From contig CAMWLX010000023.1 of NCBI GenBank assembly GCA_947175225.1, positions 1 through 18,417 on the forward strand: a stretch of DNA of 18,417 nucleotides. The letters run 5' to 3'. The notes under the pieces were generated by a model. The model was given only the letters and a program-made list of their open reading frames with translations. It had not been told where the DNA came from and did not search any database. Position 1 is the first letter of the stretch; the number at the start of each line of letters is the position of its first letter. The stretch is from an uncultured Porphyromonadaceae bacterium (GTDB lineage Bacteria; Bacteroidota; Bacteroidia; Bacteroidales; Muribaculaceae). The position numbers and the translations under genes were made by a program. Of the stretch, positions 6,990 through 15,851 are shown piece by piece.

Positions 6990-8519
6990 ATGAACTCCAG
7001 CACAAATAGACTCCTCAAAAATACAGGATTACTCTATTTCCGCCTTATATTCCTGACATTCATCAATCTATATACAGTCAGAGTTACTTTAGAAGCTCTT
7101 GGAACTGTAGACTACGGAGTATACGACGTCATAGCGAGTTTAGTAGCGTCCCTTTCCATACTGAGCGGAGCTATGTCTTCGGCCTCACAAAGATTCCTAT
7201 CTTTCCATTTAGGTAAAGGAGATTTTCATAAATATAGCCATACTTTTACTCTTCTTCTCATTATCTTTTCAATAATCACTATCATATTGATATTGATAGG
7301 AGAGCTTTTAGGCTATTTTTTCATTGAAGATTGGCTGACAATTCCTAAGGATAGGCTGACTGCTGCAAAATGGGTGTTCCAGACATCTCTGGTTGCTTTT
7401 GCAGCCGGATTGATTACAATTCCTTATACAGCCTCCATTGTCTCTAACGAACGAATGGATGCATTTGCCATTTTTAGCATCGTTGAAGGCGTATTGAAGC
7501 TCCTGATAGCGTACATGTTGGTGGAATATGGAGGCAACAGATTGATATTATATGGAATACTCACTGCCTTGACAAGTATAGTTGTGTTGTCAATGTCGAT
7601 TTTTTATTGCCATTCTAAATTTTCTTATTGTAAATATATATGGAAATGGGACCGCAATATTTTTTCTGACTTGTCTAAATATACAGGATGGAATCTATTC
7701 GGTTCAATTTCTGGAATGCTTGCTACCCAAGGACAAAATATCCTTCTAAATATTTACTTTGGTCCCGTAATCAACGCTGCTAAAGCAATTGCAGACAGGA
7801 TTCGGAACGTAATCAGTGGATTTTCCGTCAATTTATATATGGCAGCGAGTCCTCAGATCATTAAATCATATGCCGCCGAAGATTATGATCGGGCCATGAA
7901 TCTCGTCATCAAAACTTCCAAGATGTCGTTTCTTCTGATATTTGTTCTCGCCTTTCCTCTGATATGCAATATGCCCGGACTGCTCGCTATCTGGTTGGGT
8001 CCGGATGCTCATACTCCGGATATGAGTGCCTTCTCCAAACTAATCTTGCTATATTGCATGCTACTGGCTCTCGAGCCCCCTATCACCCGAATAATTCAAG
8101 CCACGGGCAAGATTCGGAATTATCAGATGTCTGTGGGAATAATAACATTAAGCTACATCCCTATAGCAGCTGGAGTATTAGCTTTAGGAGGGAGCCCGAC
8201 AATGACACTGAAAGTACTTATAGCAATTATGACTGTGGCCCACGTAGTCAGACTAATAATTGCCCACAGACAAGTAAATCTTCAATACAAACCTTACTTT
8301 AAATATGTGATATTGACAATATTTAAAATAGGTATAATAGCCATCCCAATCTATGTATTGTTCGACAATGCATATTCAAATGGAGGATTTTTGCAAGTTA
8401 TAGGCTACACTCTATTGGCTGGAATATTAGGTTTGATAATTGTAGGAGTGCTCGGGCTTGACAAATCAGAACGCATAATGATTCACGCAATTATCAAGCA
8501 AAAACTTAATAGGAAATAG
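6990..8519 (+). CDS. wzx: Wzx-type polysaccharide flippase
   Basis: A 509-residue integral membrane protein with about 12-14 hydrophobic helices and short loops. It belongs to the MOP exporter superfamily. Family features are the N-terminal NTGLLYFRLIFLTFINLYTVR helix region, LGTVDYGVYDVIASLV and the SASQRFLSFHLGKGD loop (about residues 66-80). It should flip the undecaprenyl-linked, phosphocholine-modified repeat unit to the periplasmic side. The gene starts at an ATG 4 bases after licD and is followed after 21 bases by the polymerase gene. A Wzx next to a Wzy marks this as a Wzy-dependent capsule or O-antigen pathway rather than an ABC-transporter system. Confidence 0.88.
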   Translation: MNSSTNRLLKNTGLLYFRLIFLTFINLYTVRVTLEALGTVDYGVYDVIASLVASLSILSGAMSSASQRFLSFHLGKGDFHKYSHTFTLLLIIFSIITIILILIGELLGYFFIEDWLTIPKDRLTAAKWVFQTSLVAFAAGLITIPYTASIVSNERMDAFAIFSIVEGVLKLLIAYMLVEYGGNRLILYGILTALTSIVVLSMSIFYCHSKFSYCKYIWKWDRNIFSDLSKYTGWNLFGSISGMLATQGQNILLNIYFGPVINAAKAIADRIRNVISGFSVNLYMAASPQIIKSYAAEDYDRAMNLVIKTSKMSFLLIFVLAFPLICNMPGLLAIWLGPDAHTPDMSAFSKLILLYCMLLALEPPITRIIQATGKIRNYQMSVGIITLSYIPIAAGVLALGGSPTMTLKVLIAIMTVAHVVRLIIAHRQVNLQYKPYFKYVILTIFKIGIIAIPIYVLFDNAYSNGGFLQVIGYTLLAGILGLIIVGVLGLDKSERIMIHAIIKQKLNRK

Positions 8520-8540
8520 ATTCTGATCAGTATTAGAATA

Positions 8541-9725
8541 ATGTGGACATTATTTAAAATAGTCAATTTCATTTGGCTTTTAACTTCTACCTATGCATGG
8601 TTTACTACATCCTTTCCACTGACTCCTATGATTTTGGGAGTGGATATAGTAATGATAATATGCATGAGCTTTCTGCCTATAGAAGTTTCAATAAGAAAGC
8701 CTACCGGAAGGGTGGTCATTGCAATGATAGCATTAGCATTATGGTCTATTTGGATTGATGGATATGGGTCCGGAATTTATACATTTCTGACATATTTTCC
8801 AGTGCTGATTCTCATACAATTGCCTACTGACTATCTAAAGGACTTATTGTATTCTGTGACAAAATGGTATGCTATAATGCTCGGATTGTCTCTGATTATT
8901 TATTTTATAACTCTTGTAATACCTTTGCCATCCTTCGGACGCTATGTCCATCCTACATATGTTCCATTTGACAATTATCTGTTTTATATCAAAACGACAT
9001 GGGATAATGAAATCTTCACCAGATTCAATGCTTTTTTCCTTGAACCTGGACATCAAGCTCTTGTAAGCACATTTCTTTTGCTTGCAAATTCATTCCAGTT
9101 TAAGAAGAACGTTTATTGCTACATTCTCCTTTTAGGTGTCATTTTTTCTTTTTCACTTGCCGGCTATATGCTTTTGGGAATTGGATGGATTCTATTGACA
9201 ATCAAAGACATAAAAAGATCCATTCTCGTACTCGCTGTTTTTTCCGGACTGTATGTAATAACCATCAATTTAGGTAACACAGCAGTCAACGAATTGATTA
9301 TCAACCGACTTGAATATGATGAAGAAAAAGGTATCAAGGGTAACAACCGCTTCACTGAAGGTACTGATTTCTTATATGAAAAAAGTATAAAGAAAGGATT
9401 GTCATTAAGAGGGATGAAGGGGTATACCGATACTGAAAATATCGCTGGTGCCGGATTTAAAATTTATGTTATACGATTAGGTTGGATAGGAGTAATCTTA
9501 GCTGCCCTATTTTATCTTAGTGTCATTCCTCCTAGATGCAATACAAGATATACTGTTATTTACTTAATTGTACTTGCATTGTGTTTCACTCAGCGATCCT
9601 ACCCCGGATGGTATTCCTGGTTGCTGCCCTATGTATTAGGCATATATATCAATCGGAAATCCGACATCGATGAGCAAATAGATCGACATTCTGATATAAA
9701 TTTGATTGAATCTGACATAGAGTAA
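8541..9725 (+). CDS. wzy: Wzy-type O-antigen/capsule repeat-unit polymerase
   Basis: A 394-residue membrane protein with about 10 or more hydrophobic helices and two polar loops (roughly residues 125-170 and 235-300), as in Wzy polymerases. The segment TRFNAFFLEPGHQAL (about residues 160-175) resembles the conserved R-x(n)-EP-GH stretch of Bacteroidales EpsG/Wzy-like proteins. Its likely job is to join flipped repeat units in the periplasm. Wzy proteins are poorly conserved, so the call rests on topology, that segment and its position directly after the flippase. The C-terminal 30 residues are charged and probably cytoplasmic. The next gene starts 11 bases after the stop. Confidence 0.78.
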   Translation: MWTLFKIVNFIWLLTSTYAWFTTSFPLTPMILGVDIVMIICMSFLPIEVSIRKPTGRVVIAMIALALWSIWIDGYGSGIYTFLTYFPVLILIQLPTDYLKDLLYSVTKWYAIMLGLSLIIYFITLVIPLPSFGRYVHPTYVPFDNYLFYIKTTWDNEIFTRFNAFFLEPGHQALVSTFLLLANSFQFKKNVYCYILLLGVIFSFSLAGYMLLGIGWILLTIKDIKRSILVLAVFSGLYVITINLGNTAVNELIINRLEYDEEKGIKGNNRFTEGTDFLYEKSIKKGLSLRGMKGYTDTENIAGAGFKIYVIRLGWIGVILAALFYLSVIPPRCNTRYTVIYLIVLALCFTQRSYPGWYSWLLPYVLGIYINRKSDIDEQIDRHSDINLIESDIE

Positions 9726-9736
9726 AAATATTAAAT

Positions 9737-10396
9737 ATGATATTCGATTTGACAAGACTTATTATAAATATAAAATCGATTATTTTTAACTTAAGATACC
9801 TCCCTCTATCCAAAGCCCTCAAACTTCCGATACGAATTTATCCGGGATTTAAGGTGAATGGCCTCAAACGAAAAAATCTAATTCTTCCACAAGAATTGAC
9901 TCGAGGAATGATTTTTTTGGGTTCCACAGCCTCTAATGGATTACCAAATTGCCATGGCGGAATGATCATATGCGGCAGAAATTCTGTGCTCAAATTTAAT
10001 GGAGGAGCATATATACGAAAGGGGACTACTCTGAGGATGGACGACAATGGTATTATAGAGATAGGCAAGGAGGTATATATCAATGGAAATTGCTTTATTA
10101 GAAGTGACAGTTCCATAATTATTGGAGATAAAAGCAGAATTGGTTGGGATGTGACATTAAATACTGCCGATGGGCATATTATAATAATTGATGGAATAGA
10201 AAAACAACAATCCAAACCAATTGAAATAGGAACTCACTGCTGGATTGGCAATCATTGTTGCGTAGCTAAAGGCGTGATTATGGGAAATGATTCAATTCTT
10301 GCACAATATAGCTTGCTGACTAAAAGTTTCCCTTCCAACAAACTTTTAGGAGGTATTCCTGCGAAGATAATACGTGACAACGCAAATTGGAAGTAA
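9737..10396 (+). CDS. Hexapeptide-repeat (left-handed beta-helix) acyltransferase
   Basis: A 219-residue protein with imperfect hexapeptide turns from about residue 70 to 195 (GRNSVLKFNGGAYIRKGT, IIEIGKEVYINGN, IIIGDKSRIGWDVTL, IEIGTHCWIGNHCCVAKGV), which should fold as a left-handed beta-helix trimer. The NTADGHIII segment supplies a probable catalytic His. The C-terminus LLGGIPAKIIR is the standard end of CysE/LacA/NodL-like sugar O-acetyltransferases. It probably acetylates a sugar of the repeat unit with acetyl-CoA in the cytoplasm. Acceptor and acyl group are unknown. It ends 5 bases before the best start of the next gene. Confidence 0.85.
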   Translation: MIFDLTRLIINIKSIIFNLRYLPLSKALKLPIRIYPGFKVNGLKRKNLILPQELTRGMIFLGSTASNGLPNCHGGMIICGRNSVLKFNGGAYIRKGTTLRMDDNGIIEIGKEVYINGNCFIRSDSSIIIGDKSRIGWDVTLNTADGHIIIIDGIEKQQSKPIEIGTHCWIGNHCCVAKGVIMGNDSILAQYSLLTKSFPSNKLLGGIPAKIIRDNANWK

Positions 10397-10401
10397 AGAA
10401 T

Positions 10402-11295
10402 ATGGATGTCAGCATAATCATAGTCAACTATAACACACGCGACATACTTCGAGATTGCATTTGGAGCATCAAATCTCAATCTAAAGATATTGAATATGAA
10501 GTGATTGTAGTCGATAATGATTCTTCCGACGGCACCCTTGAGATGCTACAAAGAGAGTTCCCCGAAGTAAAGGCAATTGATGCCGGGCAAAATCTTGGGT
10601 TCGGAAGAGCCAACAACCTCGGTATGCAACAAGCTCGCGGTAAGTATCTATTTCTCCTTAATTCTGATACGATTATAGTCAACAACGCTATAAAGATATT
10701 TTTTGACAAGGCAGAGCATCTTATGCAAGAAGATGGACAAATAGGTGTACTTGGAGCTATTCTTTATGGCAGCGACAGCAAGACTTGTCATAGCTACGGG
10801 TCTTTCATAACTCCTAAGATGGAACTAAAAGAAGTCATGGCCAAATACCTTAGATTTCTAAAAGATAAAAAGAATACGAATCCCCCCTCCGTTGAGACAA
10901 ATCTAAATGTCGACTATATAACTGGCGCAGATATGTTTGTCCCGGCTAAAGTATTTAAGGCGACAGGGGGGTTTGACCCGGATTTCTTCATGTATTGTGA
11001 GGAAGTAGATTGGCAAAAGAGGATGGATGAGAAAGGATATAGACGAATTATAGTCAACGGTCCGGAAATAATACATTTGGAAGGAGGGAGCGATACGAAC
11101 AAAAAAAAATCCTGGAGTCCAAATCGATTGGCCAATCTGTATAAATCCAGAAAAATATACAGAGAAAAGCATTATAACAAAGTCTTACTCCCTTTCTTTA
11201 GAATGCTACGTCTTCTTCTTGATATGCCATCCATATTGATTTTGGCATTAGCAACTCGAAGAAAAGAGTATCTCAATTTAATAAAACTCGGATAA
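10402..11295 (+). CDS. GT2 glycosyltransferase, WbbL/rhamnosyltransferase-like
   Basis: A 297-residue GT-A enzyme from the ATG at 10402; an in-frame TTG at 10387 overlaps the previous gene and is less likely. It shows SIIIVNYNT at the N-terminus, VIVVDNDSSDG, NLGFGRANN, the metal-binding NSDT (Asp89), GADMFVPAKVFKATGGFD and YCEEVDW (residues 198-204, probable catalytic base region). This pattern is typical of the WbbL branch, many members of which use dTDP-rhamnose, and a full dTDP-rhamnose pathway lies downstream. The C-terminal region (about 250-280) is hydrophobic and may sit on the membrane. Codons 234-236 form a run of nine A bases (11101-11109), a possible slippage site. The sugar transferred is inferred. 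Confidence 0.85.
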   Translation: MDVSIIIVNYNTRDILRDCIWSIKSQSKDIEYEVIVVDNDSSDGTLEMLQREFPEVKAIDAGQNLGFGRANNLGMQQARGKYLFLLNSDTIIVNNAIKIFFDKAEHLMQEDGQIGVLGAILYGSDSKTCHSYGSFITPKMELKEVMAKYLRFLKDKKNTNPPSVETNLNVDYITGADMFVPAKVFKATGGFDPDFFMYCEEVDWQKRMDEKGYRRIIVNGPEIIHLEGGSDTNKKKSWSPNRLANLYKSRKIYREKHYNKVLLPFFRMLRLLLDMPSILILALATRRKEYLNLIKLG

Positions 11296-11338
11296 ACTCG
11301 TTATATATAATATAACCTATCGGATCTAACGATAAGAC
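11296..11338 (+). repeat. Two tandem inverted repeats in a short intergenic gap
   Basis: This 43-base gap contains GTTATAT-ata-ATATAAC (11300-11316, perfect 7-bp arms) followed at once by TATCG-n7-CGATA (11318-11334, perfect 5-bp arms). Neither has a T run, so they are not clear terminators. They could form an mRNA processing or stability element, or an operator for an internal promoter. No TAnnTTTG element was seen here. Confidence 0.35.
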
Positions 11339-12445
11339 ATGATATACTTAGTTGACTTCATTGGTGTGCATTGCGGAATGCATTACTATCTTGACGCCTT
11401 CAAGCAAGTCCTTGAATCTATTGATGGTGTCAAGGTTGGCATTGTATCCAATTTTACAGACTCTGAGGAAGCCCCGGTGCTTCTTAACCATTATAAAGGA
11501 AATAAAATCAACAAGGCATTCCTGGCATTGAGAAATCTTCTCCGTCTCAATAGATTTATTAGGCGACATAAGAAAGATAAATTTATCTATTTGACCTACG
11601 GCAATATACTCGACACTTATTTCCTCCCAATAATATCAAAAGCCCCATATCACTGCGTTGACATTCATGAGGCTCTAGCCCAGAATGAAGACTCCAACAT
11701 CAAATTAAGGAATAAATTGGCTAAGATTTATTCAAGTAAAATCAAGCATGTGATATCTCACTCCAGCCGCACCGACGACTATCTGATGCAGTTTGGATTC
11801 TCCGGGCAAAAATTTGAAGTGCCACATTTCCGATATATATTCCCAAGAAACTACGACCTCAACTCCATACCGGAGGAAATGAAGTCTGCCATCTCAATGG
11901 ATAGAATAAACATTTTGTTTTTTGGAAATATCACAAGAGAAAAAGGAATTGATGTGCTTCTTGATGCAGTCAACAATCTTTCTGAAAAAGATGCCGATAG
12001 AATTAATGTCATCGTCGCTGGAAAAGACATTGACGGCGTATATAAGAATGTCCGAATAAAACCTGACCGAAGCATACACTTCTTTACCAGACATATATCT
12101 GATGAAGAACTGCGCTTCCTTTACGACAATGTTAATTTCCTCGCATTGCCTTATCGGACCACGTCTCAAAGTGGCATTCTTGAAATGGCATTCCACTTCA
12201 AGAAGCCAATAATTGCTTCTAACATTCCATATTTCAGAAAAATGCTTACTGAGTTCCCTTCTTTTGGAATTCTTGATGGAAATAGTTCAAAAGACTTCTC
12301 TGCCGCTATTCGTGAAGTGTTGCAAAGAAATCAAACATCTTTTTTCAAAGATGACGAATATGACAGATATCAAAATAGGAAGGAAACTGAGGATTTCAAA
12401 AAAGAATTTAAGAAATGGCTAATTTCTGATCAAAAAAACATATGA
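11339..12445 (+). CDS. GT4 family glycosyltransferase
   Basis: A 368-residue GT-B enzyme. The C-lobe is clear: INILFFGNITREKGIDVLLDAV (about residues 192-213) and the donor-binding stretch LPYRTTSQSGILEMAFHFKKPIIAS, which is the Glu-containing loop of family GT4. The N-lobe, with YHCVDIHEAL and HVISHSSRTDDYL, is less conserved. It should add one sugar to the growing lipid-linked repeat; the sugar is unknown. The ATG at 11339 follows a 43-base gap with two inverted repeats. The end overlaps the next gene by the 4-base ATGA, suggesting translational coupling of two successive glycosyltransferases. Confidence 0.82.
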   Translation: MIYLVDFIGVHCGMHYYLDAFKQVLESIDGVKVGIVSNFTDSEEAPVLLNHYKGNKINKAFLALRNLLRLNRFIRRHKKDKFIYLTYGNILDTYFLPIISKAPYHCVDIHEALAQNEDSNIKLRNKLAKIYSSKIKHVISHSSRTDDYLMQFGFSGQKFEVPHFRYIFPRNYDLNSIPEEMKSAISMDRINILFFGNITREKGIDVLLDAVNNLSEKDADRINVIVAGKDIDGVYKNVRIKPDRSIHFFTRHISDEELRFLYDNVNFLALPYRTTSQSGILEMAFHFKKPIIASNIPYFRKMLTEFPSFGILDGNSSKDFSAAIREVLQRNQTSFFKDDEYDRYQNRKETEDFKKEFKKWLISDQKNI

Positions 12446-13512
12446 TTAAAGTAGCTATCATAGGCACCCAAGGTGTCCCCGCAAAATACGGAGGATTTGA
12501 AAGCCTTGTAGAAAATCTACTTGGAGAAAATTGTCCCGAAGATGTAAAATATACTGTCTACTGCTCAGGCAAAGATATGCCTGAGCGATTGTCGCATTAT
12601 AAAGGGGCTTCCTTAAAGTATCTGCCTCTTAAGGCGAATGGAGCCCAATCCGTGCCGTATGATATCATGTCGCTATGCAAAGCTCTGAAGGGTTATGATG
12701 TAGTGCTTGTGCTCGGAGTCTCCGGATGCTTATTCCTGCCGGTGTTTCATCTCCTCAATTCTAAGAAGCTCATCATCAACATTGATGGTATGGAATACAA
12801 AAGAGATAAGTGGGGTACATTCGCTAAGAGAATACTCAAGAAGTCGGAGGCTTTGGCAATAAAGTATGCAGATATCGTCATCACCGACAATAAAGCCATA
12901 CAAGACTATGTCGCTATGGAATACGGAAGGGAATCCAAACTAATTGCTTACGGAGGAGACCACGTGTTAAGGAACGTCTCTGACGAGTCAATCAAAGCGA
13001 CATTGGATCAATACGGTCTTCAAGAGGGGGAATACGCAATTGCTGTCTGCAGAATCGAACCGGAAAACAACTGCGAAATGGTGCTCAATGCTTTCTCAAA
13101 GTCCGACAAGACATTGGTATACATCGGCAATTGGGGACATAGTGAGTATTCTAATGAACTCCGCAATAAATATTCCAAATATCCCAATATAAAAATGCTC
13201 AATGCAATCTACGATCTTGATGTCTTGTATGCACTCAGGAAAAAGGCAGGGATTTATGTGCACGGACACAGTGCGGGAGGCACCAACCCATCACTCGTGG
13301 AAGCCATGTTTTTCGGCATCCCGATAGTGTCTTTTGATGTAGTCTTCAATCGCGCTACTACCAAAGGAAAAGCATATTATTTTAAAGATTCCGACAGCTT
13401 GCTTGAGATCATCAACCGTAAGGGACTTGATGGATCCAAAATGAAAGAAATAGCTGAAAAGAATTACACATGGAAGACTATTTCAGCTCAGTATGTAGAA
13501 TTGTATAAATGA
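12442..13512 (+). CDS. DUF1972/GT4 rhamnosyltransferase-like glycosyltransferase (WchF-like)
   Basis: A 356-residue GT-B enzyme. The N-terminus IIGTQGVPAKYGGFESLVENL is the hallmark of the DUF1972 domain found in WchF/Cps2T-type rhamnosyltransferases of streptococcal capsule loci. The middle has INIDGMEYKRDKWG and YADIVITDN. The C-lobe has AVCRIEPENN, then HGHSAGGTNPSLVEAMFFGIPI, containing the E-x7-E-like donor loop. It probably transfers rhamnose from dTDP-L-rhamnose, consistent with the rml cassette that begins 25 bases after its stop. Linkage and acceptor are not deducible. Confidence 0.83.
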   Translation: MIKVAIIGTQGVPAKYGGFESLVENLLGENCPEDVKYTVYCSGKDMPERLSHYKGASLKYLPLKANGAQSVPYDIMSLCKALKGYDVVLVLGVSGCLFLPVFHLLNSKKLIINIDGMEYKRDKWGTFAKRILKKSEALAIKYADIVITDNKAIQDYVAMEYGRESKLIAYGGDHVLRNVSDESIKATLDQYGLQEGEYAIAVCRIEPENNCEMVLNAFSKSDKTLVYIGNWGHSEYSNELRNKYSKYPNIKMLNAIYDLDVLYALRKKAGIYVHGHSAGGTNPSLVEAMFFGIPIVSFDVVFNRATTKGKAYYFKDSDSLLEIINRKGLDGSKMKEIAEKNYTWKTISAQYVELYK

Positions 13513-13537
13513 ACGCATATTCCTTAAACATCGAATC

Positions 13538-14428
13538 ATGAAAGGCATCGTCCTCGCCGGCGGCTCCGGCACAAGATTATATCCAATCACAAAAGGAATC
13601 AGCAAACAGCTGCTTCCTATCTTTGATAAGCCAATGGTCTACTACCCTATTTCAACTTTGATGCAAGCGGGAATAAAGGATATCTTAATCATATCCACCC
13701 CACAGGATCTTCCGGGATTCCGCAGGCTGTTAGGCGATGGGTCAGACTATGGAGTAAAATTTTCATATGCTGAGCAGCCATCTCCCGACGGCTTGGCACA
13801 AGCATTCATAATCGGAAAGGAGTTTATCGGAGACGATAGTGTCTGCCTCGTATTAGGCGACAATATATTCCATGGGCCCAAATTTGCAGAAGTCCTTGAA
13901 GACGCAGTGAAAGACGCGGAAAAAAGAAAGAAAGCTACCGTCTTCGGATATTGGGTCAACGATCCTGAAAGGTATGGCGTAGCAGAATTTGATTCTGAAG
14001 GAAATTGCCTTTCTATAGAAGAAAAACCTTCCGACCCAAAGTCGAATTATGCAGTAGTAGGACTTTATTTCTATCCCAATAAAGTAGTCAATGTGGCTCA
14101 AAATATCAAGCCCTCTGCTCGTGGCGAACTTGAGATCACTACAGTCAACCAAGAGTTTCTGAAAGATGGGGAACTCAAGGTCCGGACTCTACCGAGAGGA
14201 TTTGCATGGCTTGATACCGGCACTCATGATTCCCTTGCTGAAGCATCCATTTACGTTGAAGTTCTTGAAAAGAGACAAGGCTTGAAAATAGCTTGTCTCG
14301 AAGGCATAGCCTTCGACCAAGGTTGGATTTCAAAAGAAAAACTTATGGAGCTTGCAAAGCCGATGCTAAAAAATCAATATGGACAATATCTAATGAAGAT
14401 TGCGGAAGATGGAAATTTTAAACACTAA
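13538..14428 (+). CDS. rmlA: Glucose-1-phosphate thymidylyltransferase RmlA
   Basis: This is the first enzyme of dTDP-L-rhamnose synthesis: dTTP + glucose-1-phosphate to dTDP-glucose + PPi. The 296-residue length is standard. Motifs are complete: LAGGSGTRLYP (residues 6-16), SKQLLPIFDKPMVYYP with catalytic Lys23, EQPSPDGLAQAF (79-90), and LVLGDNIFHG with metal-binding Asp108. ARGELEITTVN and RGFAWLDTGTHDSL are the expected sugar-binding and C-terminal motifs. It leads a tight rmlA-C-D-B run, and rmlC starts inside its last 20 bases. RffH (enterobacterial common antigen) is a close homologue, but the complete rml set settles the role. Confidence 0.97.
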   Translation: MKGIVLAGGSGTRLYPITKGISKQLLPIFDKPMVYYPISTLMQAGIKDILIISTPQDLPGFRRLLGDGSDYGVKFSYAEQPSPDGLAQAFIIGKEFIGDDSVCLVLGDNIFHGPKFAEVLEDAVKDAEKRKKATVFGYWVNDPERYGVAEFDSEGNCLSIEEKPSDPKSNYAVVGLYFYPNKVVNVAQNIKPSARGELEITTVNQEFLKDGELKVRTLPRGFAWLDTGTHDSLAEASIYVEVLEKRQGLKIACLEGIAFDQGWISKEKLMELAKPMLKNQYGQYLMKIAEDGNFKH

Positions 14429-14969
14429 TATTGAAGGGCCAAAAATCCTGAAGCCTCGTGTCTTCAACGATTCAAGAGGATATTTTTTTGAGTCTTATTC
14501 AAAAAGATGCTTTGACGAAGAAATAGCAAAGATAGATTTCGTCCAAGACAATGAATCATGTTCTACGTATGGAGTCATCCGTGGACTTCATTTTCAATGT
14601 CCTCCGCATTGCCAGGCAAAACTTGTAAGATGTGTCAGAGGAAAAGTGCTTGATGTCGCTGTAGACATCCGTAAAGGATCTCCGACATATGGAAAATACG
14701 TTGCCGTGGAGCTTTCAGAAGAAAATCACCTTCAGTTTTTCATACCTCACGGTTTCGCCCACGGCTTTTCCGTATTGAGCGACATTGCCGTCTTTCAGTA
14801 TAAATGTGACGACTACTATCACCCTGAGACAGAAGGAGGACTTTTTCTTCTTGACACCGACCTTAATATCGACTGGCGAATCGATCCGGCAAAAGCAATC
14901 TTATCAGACAAGGATCTAAAGCATTGCAACCTAAAGGATTTTAATTCTCCATTTAAATTCGAAGCATAA
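14409..14969 (+). CDS. rmlC: dTDP-4-dehydrorhamnose 3,5-epimerase RmlC
   Basis: This enzyme epimerises dTDP-4-keto-6-deoxyglucose at C3 and C5. From the ATG at 14409 it is 186 residues, the usual size; an upstream in-frame TTG at 14400 is unlikely. Family landmarks are DSRGYFFESY (21-30), FVQDNESCS (44-52), GVIRGLHFQ with catalytic His61, AKLVRCVRGKVLDVAVDIRKGSPTYG, IPHGFAHGFSVLSD, and FQYKCDDYYHPETEGG, which holds the catalytic Tyr. It is a cupin that works as a cytoplasmic dimer. It overlaps rmlA by 20 bases and shares a TAATG junction with rmlD. Confidence 0.97.
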   Translation: MEILNTNIEGPKILKPRVFNDSRGYFFESYSKRCFDEEIAKIDFVQDNESCSTYGVIRGLHFQCPPHCQAKLVRCVRGKVLDVAVDIRKGSPTYGKYVAVELSEENHLQFFIPHGFAHGFSVLSDIAVFQYKCDDYYHPETEGGLFLLDTDLNIDWRIDPAKAILSDKDLKHCNLKDFNSPFKFEA

Positions 14970-15832
14970 TGAATATTCTGATTACCGGTGCCAACGGACA
15001 ACTTGGCAACTGCATGCGCATTGCATCCAATCATTCAAAAGACAATTATATATTCACTGATGTAGCGGAACTCGACATCACAGATGCAGACGCCGTAGCA
15101 AAAGCTGTAAAGGATAATGATGTAAAGGTGATAGTCAATTGTGCTGCATACACAAACGTTGATAAAGCTGAGTCAGATGCTGAATTTGCTGAAATTCTTA
15201 ACGCTAAAGCTGTAAGGAATCTTGCAGAAGCTGTTAAAGCCAATGATGGGACCCTCATCCACATTTCTACTGACTATGTATTTGGAGGATCTCTCGGAAA
15301 TACTCCCCGTACTGAAGAAGAACCGGTGAATCCCACCGGAGTATATGGGCTTACCAAGCTCCATGGAGAGAATCAAATTGCGCAATCAGGCGTGAAAGCA
15401 TTGATATTCCGTACAGCTTGGCTCTATTCTGAATATGGAAAGAATTTTGTCAAGACAATGCTTAATCTAACGTCCACAAACCCCCGGCTTAATGTAGTCT
15501 TTGACCAAGTTGGCACTCCAACCTATGCACAAGACCTCGCTGACACAATTTTCAGCATTATCGAGAATCGCCGGATGGATGGTAATGAAGGCACATACCA
15601 TTATTCCAATGAAGGGGTTTGCTCATGGTATGACTTCACAAAGATGATTGCTGAAATTTCCAATAACAATAATTGCGACATACAGCCATGTCACAGCGAC
15701 GAGTTCCCATCTCCTGTCACAAGGCCATCATACTCTGTTCTTGACAAGACAAAAGTCAAAAACACCTTCGACATTAAAGTCCCATATTGGACTGATTCCC
15801 TGAAAAAATGCATCAAGAATCTCACGCTCTAA
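14969..15832 (+). CDS. rmlD: dTDP-4-dehydrorhamnose reductase RmlD
   Basis: This enzyme catalyses the last step, NAD(P)H reduction to dTDP-L-rhamnose. It is a 287-residue short-chain dehydrogenase/reductase. The dinucleotide motif GANGQLG is at residues 7-13, the catalytic Y-x3-K (YGLTK) at 126-130, HISTDYVFGG precedes it, and FRTAWLYSEYGKNFVKTM follows. The start codon overlaps the rmlC stop (TAATG), consistent with translational coupling. The 19 bases to rmlB hold nothing recognisable. Confidence 0.96.
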   Translation: MNILITGANGQLGNCMRIASNHSKDNYIFTDVAELDITDADAVAKAVKDNDVKVIVNCAAYTNVDKAESDAEFAEILNAKAVRNLAEAVKANDGTLIHISTDYVFGGSLGNTPRTEEEPVNPTGVYGLTKLHGENQIAQSGVKALIFRTAWLYSEYGKNFVKTMLNLTSTNPRLNVVFDQVGTPTYAQDLADTIFSIIENRRMDGNEGTYHYSNEGVCSWYDFTKMIAEISNNNNCDIQPCHSDEFPSPVTRPSYSVLDKTKVKNTFDIKVPYWTDSLKKCIKNLTL

Positions 15833-15851
15833 TTCAAAATATATTATCTAT

